Assembly (NCBI GenBank): GCA_002293345.1
Contig: DBDB01000102.1
Span: 14,691-33,431 of the forward strand
Length of the DNA stretch: 18,741 nt
Direction: 5' to 3'
DNA from: Alistipes sp. UBA943
GTDB taxonomy: Bacteria > Bacteroidota > Bacteroidia > Bacteroidales > Rikenellaceae
Shown here: positions 12,317 through 18,741 of the stretch, piece after piece
Layout: the number at the start of each line of letters is the position of its first letter
Numbering within the stretch: the stretch's first letter is position 1
Position numbers and translations under genes: made by a program
The notes under the pieces: model-generated
What the model was told of the DNA's origin: nothing
Seen by the model: the letters and a program-made list of their open reading frames with translations, nothing else
The model's database searches: none

Positions 12317-13305
12317 CGCTTCACAAGATCTTTCATCGCGGGGGATATCCACGTCTCGTTATCGAAAATAAAGACCACTTTCGACTCCGGGTGTGCCTTC
12401 ACGAAGGCTGTGGCACGGGCGTGTCCCATGCTCATGAACATCGTTGCCATCGCATCCGCACGCGCTGCCGTTTCGGCGACCACGGTCGCGGATAGCAACC
12501 GCGACTGCACGCTGCGACCCGTATGCGGGTCGAGCGTGTGGGCAATTTTATTGCCCCGGTGGTCGCGACGAAACCGACGGTAGTTACCCGATGTGGCAAG
12601 GCCGTGTTCCGTCAGATGAACGATCGTTGTAATGCCTCCATTTGCCTCCTCTCCCCCGGGGGTGCTTGCGCTCGAAGATCGCATAGCTTGGGCGGGGGGC
12701 GTTTCGATTCCCACGCGCCATGGCTTTCCCTCGCGGTTCACCCCCTTCGCACGACACTCGCCGCCGATCTCGACCAGGTAATTTTCCGCCCCCTTCGACT
12801 CCAAAATTTCGGCCGCCTGATCGACCGTGTAGCCCTTCGCAATGGAATTGAAATCGAGCTGAATGCGTGGATCCTCCTTGCGCAGCTTGCCGTTGTGGAT
12901 GAACACGCGGCGGAATCCGACCAACTGCAGCAGTGAATCCACGTTCGGCTTGTCCTCTCCTTTTTTGCCCGAAAACCCCCACGCGTCGACCAGCGGTTTC
13001 ACCGTCACGTCGTAATACCCATCGCTCAACTCGCCGATCTCCTGCGCCAGGGCCAGGTTGTAGGTAATGTGTCGATCGACCGTCTCCGTCTCGTTACGGT
13101 TCAGGCAGTTCAGCAGCGACGTCTCATCGAAAATCGACATTGACGCCTGCATCTCGGCATCCAGACGTGCCATCTCCTCCGGCGTTATCGCCACGTCGCT
13201 CACCACACGGTACGTCGTTCCGAGCATGTTCCCCTCCAAAACCGTGTAGTCGCTCCTCGTGCAGGCACCTAAAAGCAACGCAGCTACAATTAAATAATTT
13301 TTCAT
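12313..13305 (-). CDS. apbE: FAD:protein FMN transferase, lipoprotein
   Basis: 330 residues. ApbE covalently attaches FMN to Thr residues of periplasmic or membrane flavoproteins such as the NqrB/NqrC and RnfD/RnfG subunits. A lipoprotein signal, LLLGAC, places the lipidated Cys at residue 15. Family motifs include GTTYRV, the DxxLSxxxxxS-like MSIFDETSLLN segment, DLGYYDVTVKP-type SDGYYDVTVKPL, QLDFNSIAKGYTVD, NYLVEIGGECRAKG, HTLDPHTGR and TAARADAMAT. Residues ~203-218 are unusual: they are encoded by a copy of a dispersed mini-hairpin element and form a low-complexity loop (PAQAMRSSSASTPG) between WRVGIETP and ITTIVHL. The frame is kept, so the enzyme is probably functional. A -7 box lies 4 nt before the ATG. 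Confidence 0.93.
   Translation of the reverse strand: MKNYLIVAALLLGACTRSDYTVLEGNMLGTTYRVVSDVAITPEEMARLDAEMQASMSIFDETSLLNCLNRNETETVDRHITYNLALAQEIGELSDGYYDVTVKPLVDAWGFSGKKGEDKPNVDSLLQLVGFRRVFIHNGKLRKEDPRIQLDFNSIAKGYTVDQAAEILESKGAENYLVEIGGECRAKGVNREGKPWRVGIETPPAQAMRSSSASTPGGEEANGGITTIVHLTEHGLATSGNYRRFRRDHRGNKIAHTLDPHTGRSVQSRLLSATVVAETAARADAMATMFMSMGHARATAFVKAHPESKVVFIFDNETWISPAMKDLVKR
12654..12697 (-). repeat. Mini-hairpin element inside apbE (in frame)
   Basis: On the minus strand it reads CCCCGCCCAAGCTAT, a variable GCG...CGC hairpin with TTCG near its centre, then AAGCACCCCCGGGG. The flanks match the copy at 18675-18714 base for base (15/15 and 14/14) and the copy at 15982-16025 closely. It adds about 15 codons to apbE without breaking the frame. 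Confidence 0.7.
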
Positions 13306-13309
13306 GAGG

Positions 13310-13317
13310 TAAAGATA
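13310..13317 (-). promoter_or_regulatory. -7 box of apbE (leaderless)
   Basis: TATCTTTA on the minus strand, 4 nt upstream of the apbE ATG. It lies 34 bp from the rpsO box on the other strand, making a compact divergent promoter region. Confidence 0.55.
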
Positions 13318-13351
13318 AACCTTTTTTCTTTTTCTTTCTTAATTTATTTTG

Positions 13352-13359
13352 TATCTTCG
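13352..13359 (+). promoter_or_regulatory. -7 box of rpsO
   Basis: TATCTTCG after a T-rich tract. The expected transcript start is near 13364, exactly where the leader hairpin begins. Confidence 0.55.
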
Positions 13360-13363
13360 CCCC

Positions 13364-13407
13364 GCGCTCTGGCGTGATTCCCGCAGTGGGAATGCGTCGT
13401 AGAGTGT
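13364..13407 (+). promoter_or_regulatory. rpsO 5' leader hairpin, possible S15 autoregulatory site
   Basis: GCGCTCT (13364-13370) pairs with AGAGTGT (13401-13407), GGCGT (13371-13375) with GCGTC (13394-13398), and ATTCCC (13377-13382) with GGGAAT (13388-13393) around a GCAGT loop. It thus forms one long stem with small bulges and G-U pairs, and ends 16 nt before the start codon. S15 represses its own translation through leader RNA structures in several phyla, so this is a candidate, by inference. Confidence 0.45.
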
Positions 13408-13423
13408 GATAATACATAGTGTA

Positions 13424-13696
13424 ATGAGCTATTTAACACCTGAAAAGAAACAGGAAATCTTCACGCAACACGGTGCGTCGGTCAAGGACACGGGTTCCGC
13501 AGAGAGCCAGATCGCGTTGTTTACCTACCGCATCGCCCACCTGACGAACCACCTGCGCAGCAACAAGCACGACTTCGGAACGCAACGTTCGCTGCTTCGC
13601 CTCGTAGGTAAACGCCGCCAGTTGTTGGAGTATTTGAAGGAGCGTGACATCGAACGTTACCGTGCGATCGTCAAGACCCTCAATTTGCGACGCTAA
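13424..13696 (+). CDS. rpsO: 30S ribosomal protein S15
   Basis: 90 residues from ATG 13424, the normal length; the upstream ATA/ATG extension at 13406 lies in the leader hairpin and is rejected. S15 binds 16S rRNA at the central-domain three-way junction and is an early assembly protein. The sequence shows the typical four-helix pattern with TGSAESQIALFTYRIAHLTNHL and GKRRQLLEYLKERDIERY. It is followed by a terminator and then pnp in the same direction, the rpsO-pnp order common across bacteria. Confidence 0.98.
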   Translation: MSYLTPEKKQEIFTQHGASVKDTGSAESQIALFTYRIAHLTNHLRSNKHDFGTQRSLLRLVGKRRQLLEYLKERDIERYRAIVKTLNLRR

Positions 13697-13700
13697 AAAA

Positions 13701-13729
13701 AGGGCCGACCTCATGGGAAGGCCCTTTTT
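13701..13729 (+). terminator. rpsO terminator / attenuator before pnp
   Basis: AGGGCC (13701-13706) pairs with GGCCC(T) (13720-13725), followed by a T-run. The A-run before the stem extends the pairing. No -7 box is apparent between it and pnp, so pnp is probably expressed by read-through. Confidence 0.75.
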
Positions 13730-13761
13730 ATTGAATCGACATTTAGACGTAGAAAAATAAG

Positions 13762-15975
13762 ATGATGGAAAACAAGTTGTACAACGAAATCCGTAAGGAG
13801 ATCCGCCTGGCAGACGGCCGGACGATCGAGATTTCGACGGGTAAACTGGCCAAACAGGCCGATGGATCGGTGGTCGTCAAGATGGGTGACACGATGCTGT
13901 TGGCTACCGTGGTAGCGGCCAAAGAGGCGAAACCCGATGTGGATTTCATGCCGCTTCAGGTGGAATACAAAGAGAAATACGCGGCCGCAGGGCGTTATCC
14001 GGGAGGGTTCCTGAAGCGAGAGGCACGCCCCGGCGATAATGAGATATTGGTGGCACGACTGATCGACCGCGCGTTGCGGCCGCTGTTCCCCGCCGATTAC
14101 CATGCCGATGTGTTTGTGACGGTGAATCTGGTTTCGGCCGACAAGGATATTCAACCCGACGCACTGGCAGGTTTGGCAGCTTCGGCGGCATTGGCGGTGA
14201 GCGATATTCCGTTCGGCGGCCCGATCTCGGAGGTGCGTGTGGCTCGTATCGACGGTAAATTTGTGATCAACCCCACGTTCTCACAGATGCAGAATGTGGA
14301 TCTGGATATTATGGTGGCCGGTACGATCGACAATATCATGATGGTCGAGGGTGAGATGAAGGAGGTGAGCGAGGCGGTGATGCTCGACGCGATCAAGTTC
14401 GCACACGAGGAGATCATGCGTCACTGTGCCGTGCAGATCGAACTGATGAAGGAGGTCGGCAAGTCGGACAAACGCACGTACTGTCACGAGACGAACGATG
14501 AGGAGTTGCGCAAGCAGGTCATCAAGGAGACGTACGACAAGGCGTACAAAATCGCCACGGGCGGCACCATGAAACACGAGCGTTCGGATGCCTTTGTGGC
14601 TCTCGAAGCGGAATTCATGTCGAAATTCTCGGAGGAGGAGTTGACTGAGAAGGCGTCGTTGATCCGTAAATATTTCCACGACGATGTGCAGAAGAAAGCG
14701 ATGCGCAACATGATCCTCGACGAAGGGGTGCGTCTCGATGGACGTAAGACGGACGAGATCCGTCCGATCTGGTGCGAGGTGGGTTACCTCCCCGCAGCCC
14801 ACGGTTCGGCTATCTTCACGCGCGGCGAAACGCAGTCGTTGACGACCGTTACGTTGGGTACCAAAATGGACCAAAAGCAGATTGACGAGGTGCTCCGTCA
14901 AGGCGACGAGCAGTTCGTGTTGCACTATAACTTTCCGCCTTTCTCGACCGGTGACGCGAAACCCGTGCGTGGTCTGAGCCGTCGCGAGATCGGTCACGGT
15001 AACTTGGCGTGGCGCGCCCTCAAACCGATGGTGCCCCTGGGCGAGGAGAATCCGTATGCCGTGCGTGTCGTGTCGGATATTTTGGAATCGAACGGTTCGT
15101 CCTCCATGGCAACCGTGTGCGCCGGTACGCTGGCCCTTATGGATGCCGGTGTGAAACTCAAAAAACCGGTGTCCGGTATCGCCATGGGATTGATCTCGGA
15201 TTCCGAAACGGGACGGTGGGCCGTGTTGTCCGACATTCTCGGCGACGAGGATCATCTGGGTGACATGGACTTCAAGGTGACGGGTACCAAGGATGGTATC
15301 ACCGCCACGCAGATGGATATCAAGGTGGACGGACTGTCGTACGAAGTGTTGTCCAAAGCGTTGGAGCAGGCGCGTGTGGGACGTATGCATATCCTCGGTA
15401 AGTTGACCGAAACGTTGGCCGAGCCGCGTGGAGACTACCGTCCGTTCGTGCCGCGTATCGTGCAGATCATCATCCCGCAGGATATGATCGGTGCCGTGAT
15501 CGGCCCTGGAGGTAAGGTGATCCAGGATATTCAGAAAACTACCGGTACCACTGTGCAGATCACGGAGGTGGACAACAAAGGTGTCGTGGATATTTTCGGT
15601 ACGGATAAGGATGCGATGGATGCCGCGTTGGCACGTATCAAGGGTATCACGGCCATGCCCGAAGTGGGTGACGTGTACAACGGCAAGGTGCGTTCGATCA
15701 TGCCGTTCGGTGCGTTTGTGGAGATACTTCCCGGCAAGGATGCGCTGTTGCACATCTCGGAGATCGACTGGAAGCGTTTCGATACGATGGAGCAGACGGG
15801 CCTCAAAGAGGGTGACCAGATCGACGTGAAGGTGATCGGTATCGATTCCAAGACGGGCAAGTTGAAGTTGTCGCGTCGTACGTTGCTCCCGCAGCCCGAA
15901 GGATGGGTGGAGCCCGAGCGTCCGGAGCGTCCCGAGAGGGGTGACCGCGATCGCGACCGCAAACCGCGTCGATAG
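13762..15975 (+). CDS. pnp: Polynucleotide phosphorylase
   Basis: 737 residues. PNPase degrades RNA 3' to 5' by phosphorolysis as a trimer and can add 3' tails. Two RNase PH-like cores are present: the first contains LADGRTIEISTGKLAKQADGS-like sequence and FLKREARPGDNEILVARLIDR, and the second contains RGETQSLTTVTLG, the FxxYNFPPFSTGDAKP block and the metal-binding Asp region with DILGDEDHLGDMDFK. The KH domain has VIGPGGKVIQDI at about residue 580, the S1 domain runs GDVYNGKVRSIMPFGAFVEI, and the C-terminus is an Arg-rich tail of Pro-Glu-Arg and Asp-Arg repeats that probably aids RNA binding. ATG 13762 is used; Met2 at 13765 would do equally well. Downstream of rpsO as usual. Confidence 0.97.
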   Translation: MMENKLYNEIRKEIRLADGRTIEISTGKLAKQADGSVVVKMGDTMLLATVVAAKEAKPDVDFMPLQVEYKEKYAAAGRYPGGFLKREARPGDNEILVARLIDRALRPLFPADYHADVFVTVNLVSADKDIQPDALAGLAASAALAVSDIPFGGPISEVRVARIDGKFVINPTFSQMQNVDLDIMVAGTIDNIMMVEGEMKEVSEAVMLDAIKFAHEEIMRHCAVQIELMKEVGKSDKRTYCHETNDEELRKQVIKETYDKAYKIATGGTMKHERSDAFVALEAEFMSKFSEEELTEKASLIRKYFHDDVQKKAMRNMILDEGVRLDGRKTDEIRPIWCEVGYLPAAHGSAIFTRGETQSLTTVTLGTKMDQKQIDEVLRQGDEQFVLHYNFPPFSTGDAKPVRGLSRREIGHGNLAWRALKPMVPLGEENPYAVRVVSDILESNGSSSMATVCAGTLALMDAGVKLKKPVSGIAMGLISDSETGRWAVLSDILGDEDHLGDMDFKVTGTKDGITATQMDIKVDGLSYEVLSKALEQARVGRMHILGKLTETLAEPRGDYRPFVPRIVQIIIPQDMIGAVIGPGGKVIQDIQKTTGTTVQITEVDNKGVVDIFGTDKDAMDAALARIKGITAMPEVGDVYNGKVRSIMPFGAFVEILPGKDALLHISEIDWKRFDTMEQTGLKEGDQIDVKVIGIDSKTGKLKLSRRTLLPQPEGWVEPERPERPERGDRDRDRKPRR

Positions 15976-15981
15976 CGAGAA

Positions 15982-16025
15982 GGGGTGTTTGCGTTTTTTG
16001 AAAAAAACGCATAGCTTGGGTGGGG
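15982..16025 (+). terminator. Mini-hairpin element acting as probable pnp terminator
   Basis: A perfect 9-bp stem GCGTTTTTT/AAAAAACGC (15991-16010) with a GA loop, flanked by GGGGTGTTT and ATAGCTTGGGTGGGG. The flanks match the element in apbE and the one after deoC. It lies 7 nt after the pnp stop, so a repeat copy seems to serve as terminator or 3' mRNA cap. Confidence 0.65.
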
Positions 16026-16051
16026 AATTTGCACGATTTTTGAATTATACC

Positions 16052-16059
16052 TATCTTGG
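16052..16059 (+). promoter_or_regulatory. -7 box of the lipoprotein gene
   Basis: TATCTTGG, 35 nt before ATG 16095. It differs from the consensus at one of the fixed bases. The leader is A-rich with AATTTAAAAC just before the start. Confidence 0.45.
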
Positions 16060-16094
16060 TAGACGAAAAAGAACAATCTTAATTTAAAACATTT

Positions 16095-17801
16095 ATGAAA
16101 AAGTTAATCAAATTGAGCTTGGTGCTCGGAGTAGTGGCTCTGACACTGACGAGTTGTAACTGTTTCAAGAAGATGGCGAAGAATAGCGACGACATCTCCC
16201 TGACATGCAATCCCACCATGTTGACACTCAACGCCGGTGTCGTGGAGACGGACGTACATGCTACGTTCCCCGCGAAGTACTTCAACCCGAAAGCGATCGT
16301 GAAGATCGTCCCCGTGATCGTGTTCGCGGAGGGTGAGATGGCCGGTCAGCCCAAATATTTCCAGGGCTCGAAAGTCAACGACAACTACACGGTGGTAGAC
16401 AACAAGCAAGGTGGTGAGTTCACGATGCATGTCGAGTTTCCTTTCGACGAGCGCATGCGCGTATCGCAGTTGGATCTCCGTATGGAGGTGAAATGCAAAC
16501 CCGACGCGGAGTTCCAGTTGGTGGATGCTCACACGGGTAAACCCGTCGACATGAACGACGCGGCCGCCGTACGCGCTTCGGGCTTGAAAGTGGCCGAGGG
16601 TGTGAACACGTTGCAGCAGGATCTGATGATCGCCGACGCGATGACGCCTATGCCGAGCAATTACAAACGCATCACCACAGAGGTGAACAGCACAGAGATC
16701 CGTTACGCGATCAACAGTGCCGTTGTGACGAACGCCGCCCTCAAAGCTGCCGATCTGAACGCCTTCAAAGCCGATGTGAATACGAAGAAAGGAAACCCCC
16801 GTGCCACACAGCACTTGGCTGTGAAAGGTTACGCGTCGCCCGATGGTCCCGAGACGTTGAATGACCGCTTGTCGAAACAGCGTTCGCAGTCCGGCGACCG
16901 TGCGATTGCAAAATTGCTGAAAGGTTCGGGTCTCGATATCGACGTGGCTGCTTATGGTGAAGACTGGGAAGGTTTCCAGAAACTGGTTCGCGAGTCGAAC
17001 ATCAAGGACAAGGAGATGATCTTGCAGGTGTTGAGCATGTACTCGTCGTCCACGCAGCGCGAGGCCGAGATTAAGAACATGTCGAGCGTGTACAACGAGT
17101 TGCGTACCGAGATCCTGCCTGAGCTTCGTCGTTCGGCGATCGTGAACAGCACCGACATCGAGGGTAAAACCGATGCGGAGATGGTGGCTCTCGTGAATGC
17201 AGGTAAACTCAACGAGTTGAGCCTCAACGAGTTGCTCTACCTGGCCGAGAACGCACGGGACAACACGGTACGTACCGGTCTGTTGGAGTATGCCGCTGCG
17301 ACGTATAACGACGCACGTGCCTACAACAACCTCGGTATTCAGCAGATGCGTAACGGTAATGAGGCAGCTGCGCTGAAATCCATCGAGAAGGCTTCCGACC
17401 TGACCAGCGATCCCACCATCACGAACAACCTCGCCTTGGCACACGCTGCCAATGGCGATATGGAGACTGCTCGTCAGTATGCCCGTGGTGCCGATGCACG
17501 TACGCAGAGCATGGTGAATGCGTTGGGTGGCAACTACAACGAGGCTGCCCGTCAGCTCACCGGTGTTAACGCTGCCGTGGCTAATATTCAGATCAATGAC
17601 TACACGGCCGCCAAGCGTGCCATCGCTGATGACAATTCGGCACACGCCGACTACCTTCGTGCAGTGATCGCTGCCCGTCAGGGTGATCTTAGCGAAGCAC
17701 AGGCTCAGTTGAACACAGCTGTTTCTAAGGACAGTTCATTGGCTGCCAAAGCGCGTCAAGATGTGCATTTCGCTGAAATGTACCGCAACGGTCTCCTCTA
17801 A
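16095..17801 (+). CDS. Outer-envelope lipoprotein with OmpA-like and TPR-like regions
   Basis: 568 residues. The signal peptide ends in a lipobox, LTSC, with the lipidated Cys at about residue 20, so it is anchored in the envelope. Residues ~30-190 form a beta-rich domain (FPAKYFNPKAIVKIVPVIVF). Residues ~205-290 resemble an OmpA/peptidoglycan-binding fold, with RYAINSAVV, VKGYASPDGPETLNDRLS and KQRSQSGDRAI matching the usual pattern. Residues ~400-560 are Ala-rich helical repeats like TPRs, for example YNNLGIQQMRNGNEAAALKSIEKA. Bacteroidales genomes carry conserved proteins of this layout with no assigned role; tethering the outer membrane to peptidoglycan is a reasonable inference. It is flanked by its own -7 box and a strong terminator, so it is monocistronic. 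Confidence 0.8.
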   Translation: MKKLIKLSLVLGVVALTLTSCNCFKKMAKNSDDISLTCNPTMLTLNAGVVETDVHATFPAKYFNPKAIVKIVPVIVFAEGEMAGQPKYFQGSKVNDNYTVVDNKQGGEFTMHVEFPFDERMRVSQLDLRMEVKCKPDAEFQLVDAHTGKPVDMNDAAAVRASGLKVAEGVNTLQQDLMIADAMTPMPSNYKRITTEVNSTEIRYAINSAVVTNAALKAADLNAFKADVNTKKGNPRATQHLAVKGYASPDGPETLNDRLSKQRSQSGDRAIAKLLKGSGLDIDVAAYGEDWEGFQKLVRESNIKDKEMILQVLSMYSSSTQREAEIKNMSSVYNELRTEILPELRRSAIVNSTDIEGKTDAEMVALVNAGKLNELSLNELLYLAENARDNTVRTGLLEYAAATYNDARAYNNLGIQQMRNGNEAAALKSIEKASDLTSDPTITNNLALAHAANGDMETARQYARGADARTQSMVNALGGNYNEAARQLTGVNAAVANIQINDYTAAKRAIADDNSAHADYLRAVIAARQGDLSEAQAQLNTAVSKDSSLAAKARQDVHFAEMYRNGLL

Positions 17802-17820
17802 GAGGCTGCAACAAATGAAA

Positions 17821-17850
17821 AACCGCACTCATTTTGGGTGCGGTTTTTTT
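17821..17850 (+). terminator. Strong intrinsic terminator after the lipoprotein gene
   Basis: CCGCACTC (17823-17830) pairs with GGGTGCGG (17836-17843) with one T-G pair, followed by seven Ts; the preceding A-run extends the stem. Its loop region also supplies TTTG (17833-17836), a possible -33 box 16 nt before the deoC -7 box. Confidence 0.85.
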
Positions 17851-17852
17851 GT

Positions 17853-17860
17853 TATCTTTA
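17853..17860 (+). promoter_or_regulatory. -7 box of deoC (leaderless)
   Basis: TATCTTTA, 4 nt before ATG 17865. It directly follows the terminator T-run of the previous gene, so terminator and promoter are fused in about 40 bp. Confidence 0.55.
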
Positions 17861-17864
17861 CCGC

Positions 17865-18656
17865 ATGAAAGAGATTGCACAAGAGGTTTTACGCCTTCAA
17901 GAGGCCGCCAAACACAACTATACCGAATCCGTGTACGAGTTTTGTCGTTCGGTGCTCGACCTGACCACGCTCGCGGTGACCGACTCCGAAGAGTCGGTGC
18001 GGGCCTTGGCCCGGAAGGCCATCGAGATGGCCTCGCACCGCGAGCGGGAGGGCGGCGGTCACGTGGCATCCATATGTGTGTATCCGTCGTTCGTCGAGAC
18101 GGTGGGGGTGGTCATCGACGGTACTGATATGCGTATTACGAGTGTTGTGGGCGGATTTCCTGCGTCGCAAACGTTTCTCGAAGTGAAGGTGCTCGAAACG
18201 GCCATGGCTATTGAGCACGGTGCCGATGAGGTTGATGTTGTCATGAATGTCGGGAAGTTTTTGGACGGCAGGTATGACGAAGTCAGAGCGGAATTGGAGG
18301 TGCTGCGTGCCGAAACGACCGGTGTCGTGCTTAAAGTGATACTCGAAACAGGCGTGCTTAAATCCCCGGAACAGATTCGATTGGCCGCGATGATCGCCAT
18401 GGAGTCGGGTGCCGATTTTATCAAGACCTCCACCGGGAAAGTCGATACGAACACCACCCCCGAAGCTGCCGTCGTCATGTGTCTCGCGATTCGCGAATAT
18501 CACGAAAAAACAGGACGTAAAGTTGGTTTCAAGGCTGCCGGAGGTATCCGTACGCCAGAAGATGCCGCCCTATACTACACGATTGTTCAGGAAATTCTCG
18601 GCTCCGAGTGGCTCACACCGCAACTTTTCCGTATCGGAGCATCGCGGGTTTTGTGA
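17865..18656 (+). CDS. deoC: Deoxyribose-phosphate aldolase
   Basis: 263 residues from ATG 17865; the frame is open upstream to 17838, but that would start inside the terminator and before the promoter box. DeoC splits 2-deoxyribose-5-phosphate into acetaldehyde and glyceraldehyde-3-phosphate in the cytoplasm, for use of deoxynucleosides. The TIM-barrel motifs are present: ICVYPSFV, GFPASQTFLEVKV, DEVDVVMNVG, VLKVILETGVL, ADFIKTSTGK with the Schiff-base Lys, and VGFKAAGGIRT with the second catalytic Lys. Length is typical for the class with a longer N-terminus. A mini-hairpin element follows 18 nt after the stop. Confidence 0.96.
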   Translation: MKEIAQEVLRLQEAAKHNYTESVYEFCRSVLDLTTLAVTDSEESVRALARKAIEMASHREREGGGHVASICVYPSFVETVGVVIDGTDMRITSVVGGFPASQTFLEVKVLETAMAIEHGADEVDVVMNVGKFLDGRYDEVRAELEVLRAETTGVVLKVILETGVLKSPEQIRLAAMIAMESGADFIKTSTGKVDTNTTPEAAVVMCLAIREYHEKTGRKVGFKAAGGIRTPEDAALYYTIVQEILGSEWLTPQLFRIGASRVL

Positions 18657-18674
18657 TGATCCTCCCCGCTTTGG

Positions 18675-18714
18675 CCCCGCCCAAGCTATCGCCTTCGGCG
18701 AAGCACCCCCGGGG
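18675..18714 (+). repeat. Mini-hairpin element after deoC
   Basis: CCCCGCCCAAGCTAT (18675-18689), then the CGCC-TTC-GGCG hairpin (18690-18700), then AAGCACCCCCGGGG (18701-18714). It is the third copy of the element in apbE and after pnp, in the opposite orientation to those on the + strand. With the T-runs near 18722-18737 it may end the deoC transcript. Confidence 0.65.
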
Positions 18715-18741
18715 CTTAGTCGTTTTTGATTTTTTTGCGGC

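Noticed and set aside
14281..15753. 490-residue open frame antisense to pnp
   Set aside because: It is rich in His, Arg and Leu with no motif, as expected from the reverse frame of a GC-biased conserved gene; pnp on the other strand is certain.
16104..17645. 513-residue open frame antisense to the lipoprotein gene
   Set aside because: It is a shadow of codon bias; the + strand gene has a lipobox, a promoter and a terminator.

Overview
The window reads as a moderately GC-rich member of the Bacteroidales. The evidence is the repeated Bacteroidetes-type -7 promoter box (TAnnTTTG and close variants), the lack of Shine-Dalgarno sites, genes of lysine fermentation, and FISUMP-type (Fibrobacter succinogenes major paralogous) domain coding segments. 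A genus cannot be fixed from sequence alone; Alistipes-like or other Rikenellaceae would fit.

Layout. 1-3202: lysine fermentation genes on the + strand: the 3' end of kce, an ORF6N-domain gene lodged in the operon, kdd and kamA. 3203-3794: a cloverleaf-forming repeat followed by two tail-to-tail FISUMP cassettes (A and B). 3795-6032: a short M50 protease without a PDZ domain, then radA. 6033-6880: cassette C, a second cloverleaf repeat, a duplicated tRNA 3' end, and tRNA-Met(CAT) on the minus strand. 7060-9364: an exported M14 carboxypeptidase and ruvB, divergent. 9300-10299: a small minus-strand ORF, a structured ncRNA, and head-to-tail cassettes D and E. 10300-11446: ispF, a second copy of the ncRNA, and cassette F. 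11444-13305: a lipid kinase and apbE, overlapping by 4 nt on the minus strand. 13352-15975: rpsO with a structured leader, then pnp. 16095-18656: an OmpA-like/TPR lipoprotein and deoC.

The ordinary genes are chromosomal housekeeping and amino-acid catabolism. The unusual layer is what fills the gaps between them. Six promoterless segments of about 210 bp each encode a different, fully open C-terminal FISUMP domain of about 62-69 residues. They share a near-identical GC-rich 5' edge and a 22-nt block at the 3' edge that is identical in all six and runs past the stop codon. This looks like a dispersed archive of silent variable-domain cassettes that could be recombined into an expressed surface-protein gene outside the window. 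The role is inference; the repeat structure is seen directly.

Three other repeated structures occur with it. One is a two-copy cloverleaf element with three compensatory base-pair changes, beside the 5' edges of cassettes A and C. One is a two-copy pseudoknotted ncRNA with its own promoter and terminator, downstream of cassettes D and F. One is a three-copy mini-hairpin element, one copy of which lies in frame inside apbE. Several genes also have the -7 box only 4-5 nt before the start codon, which implies leaderless mRNAs.
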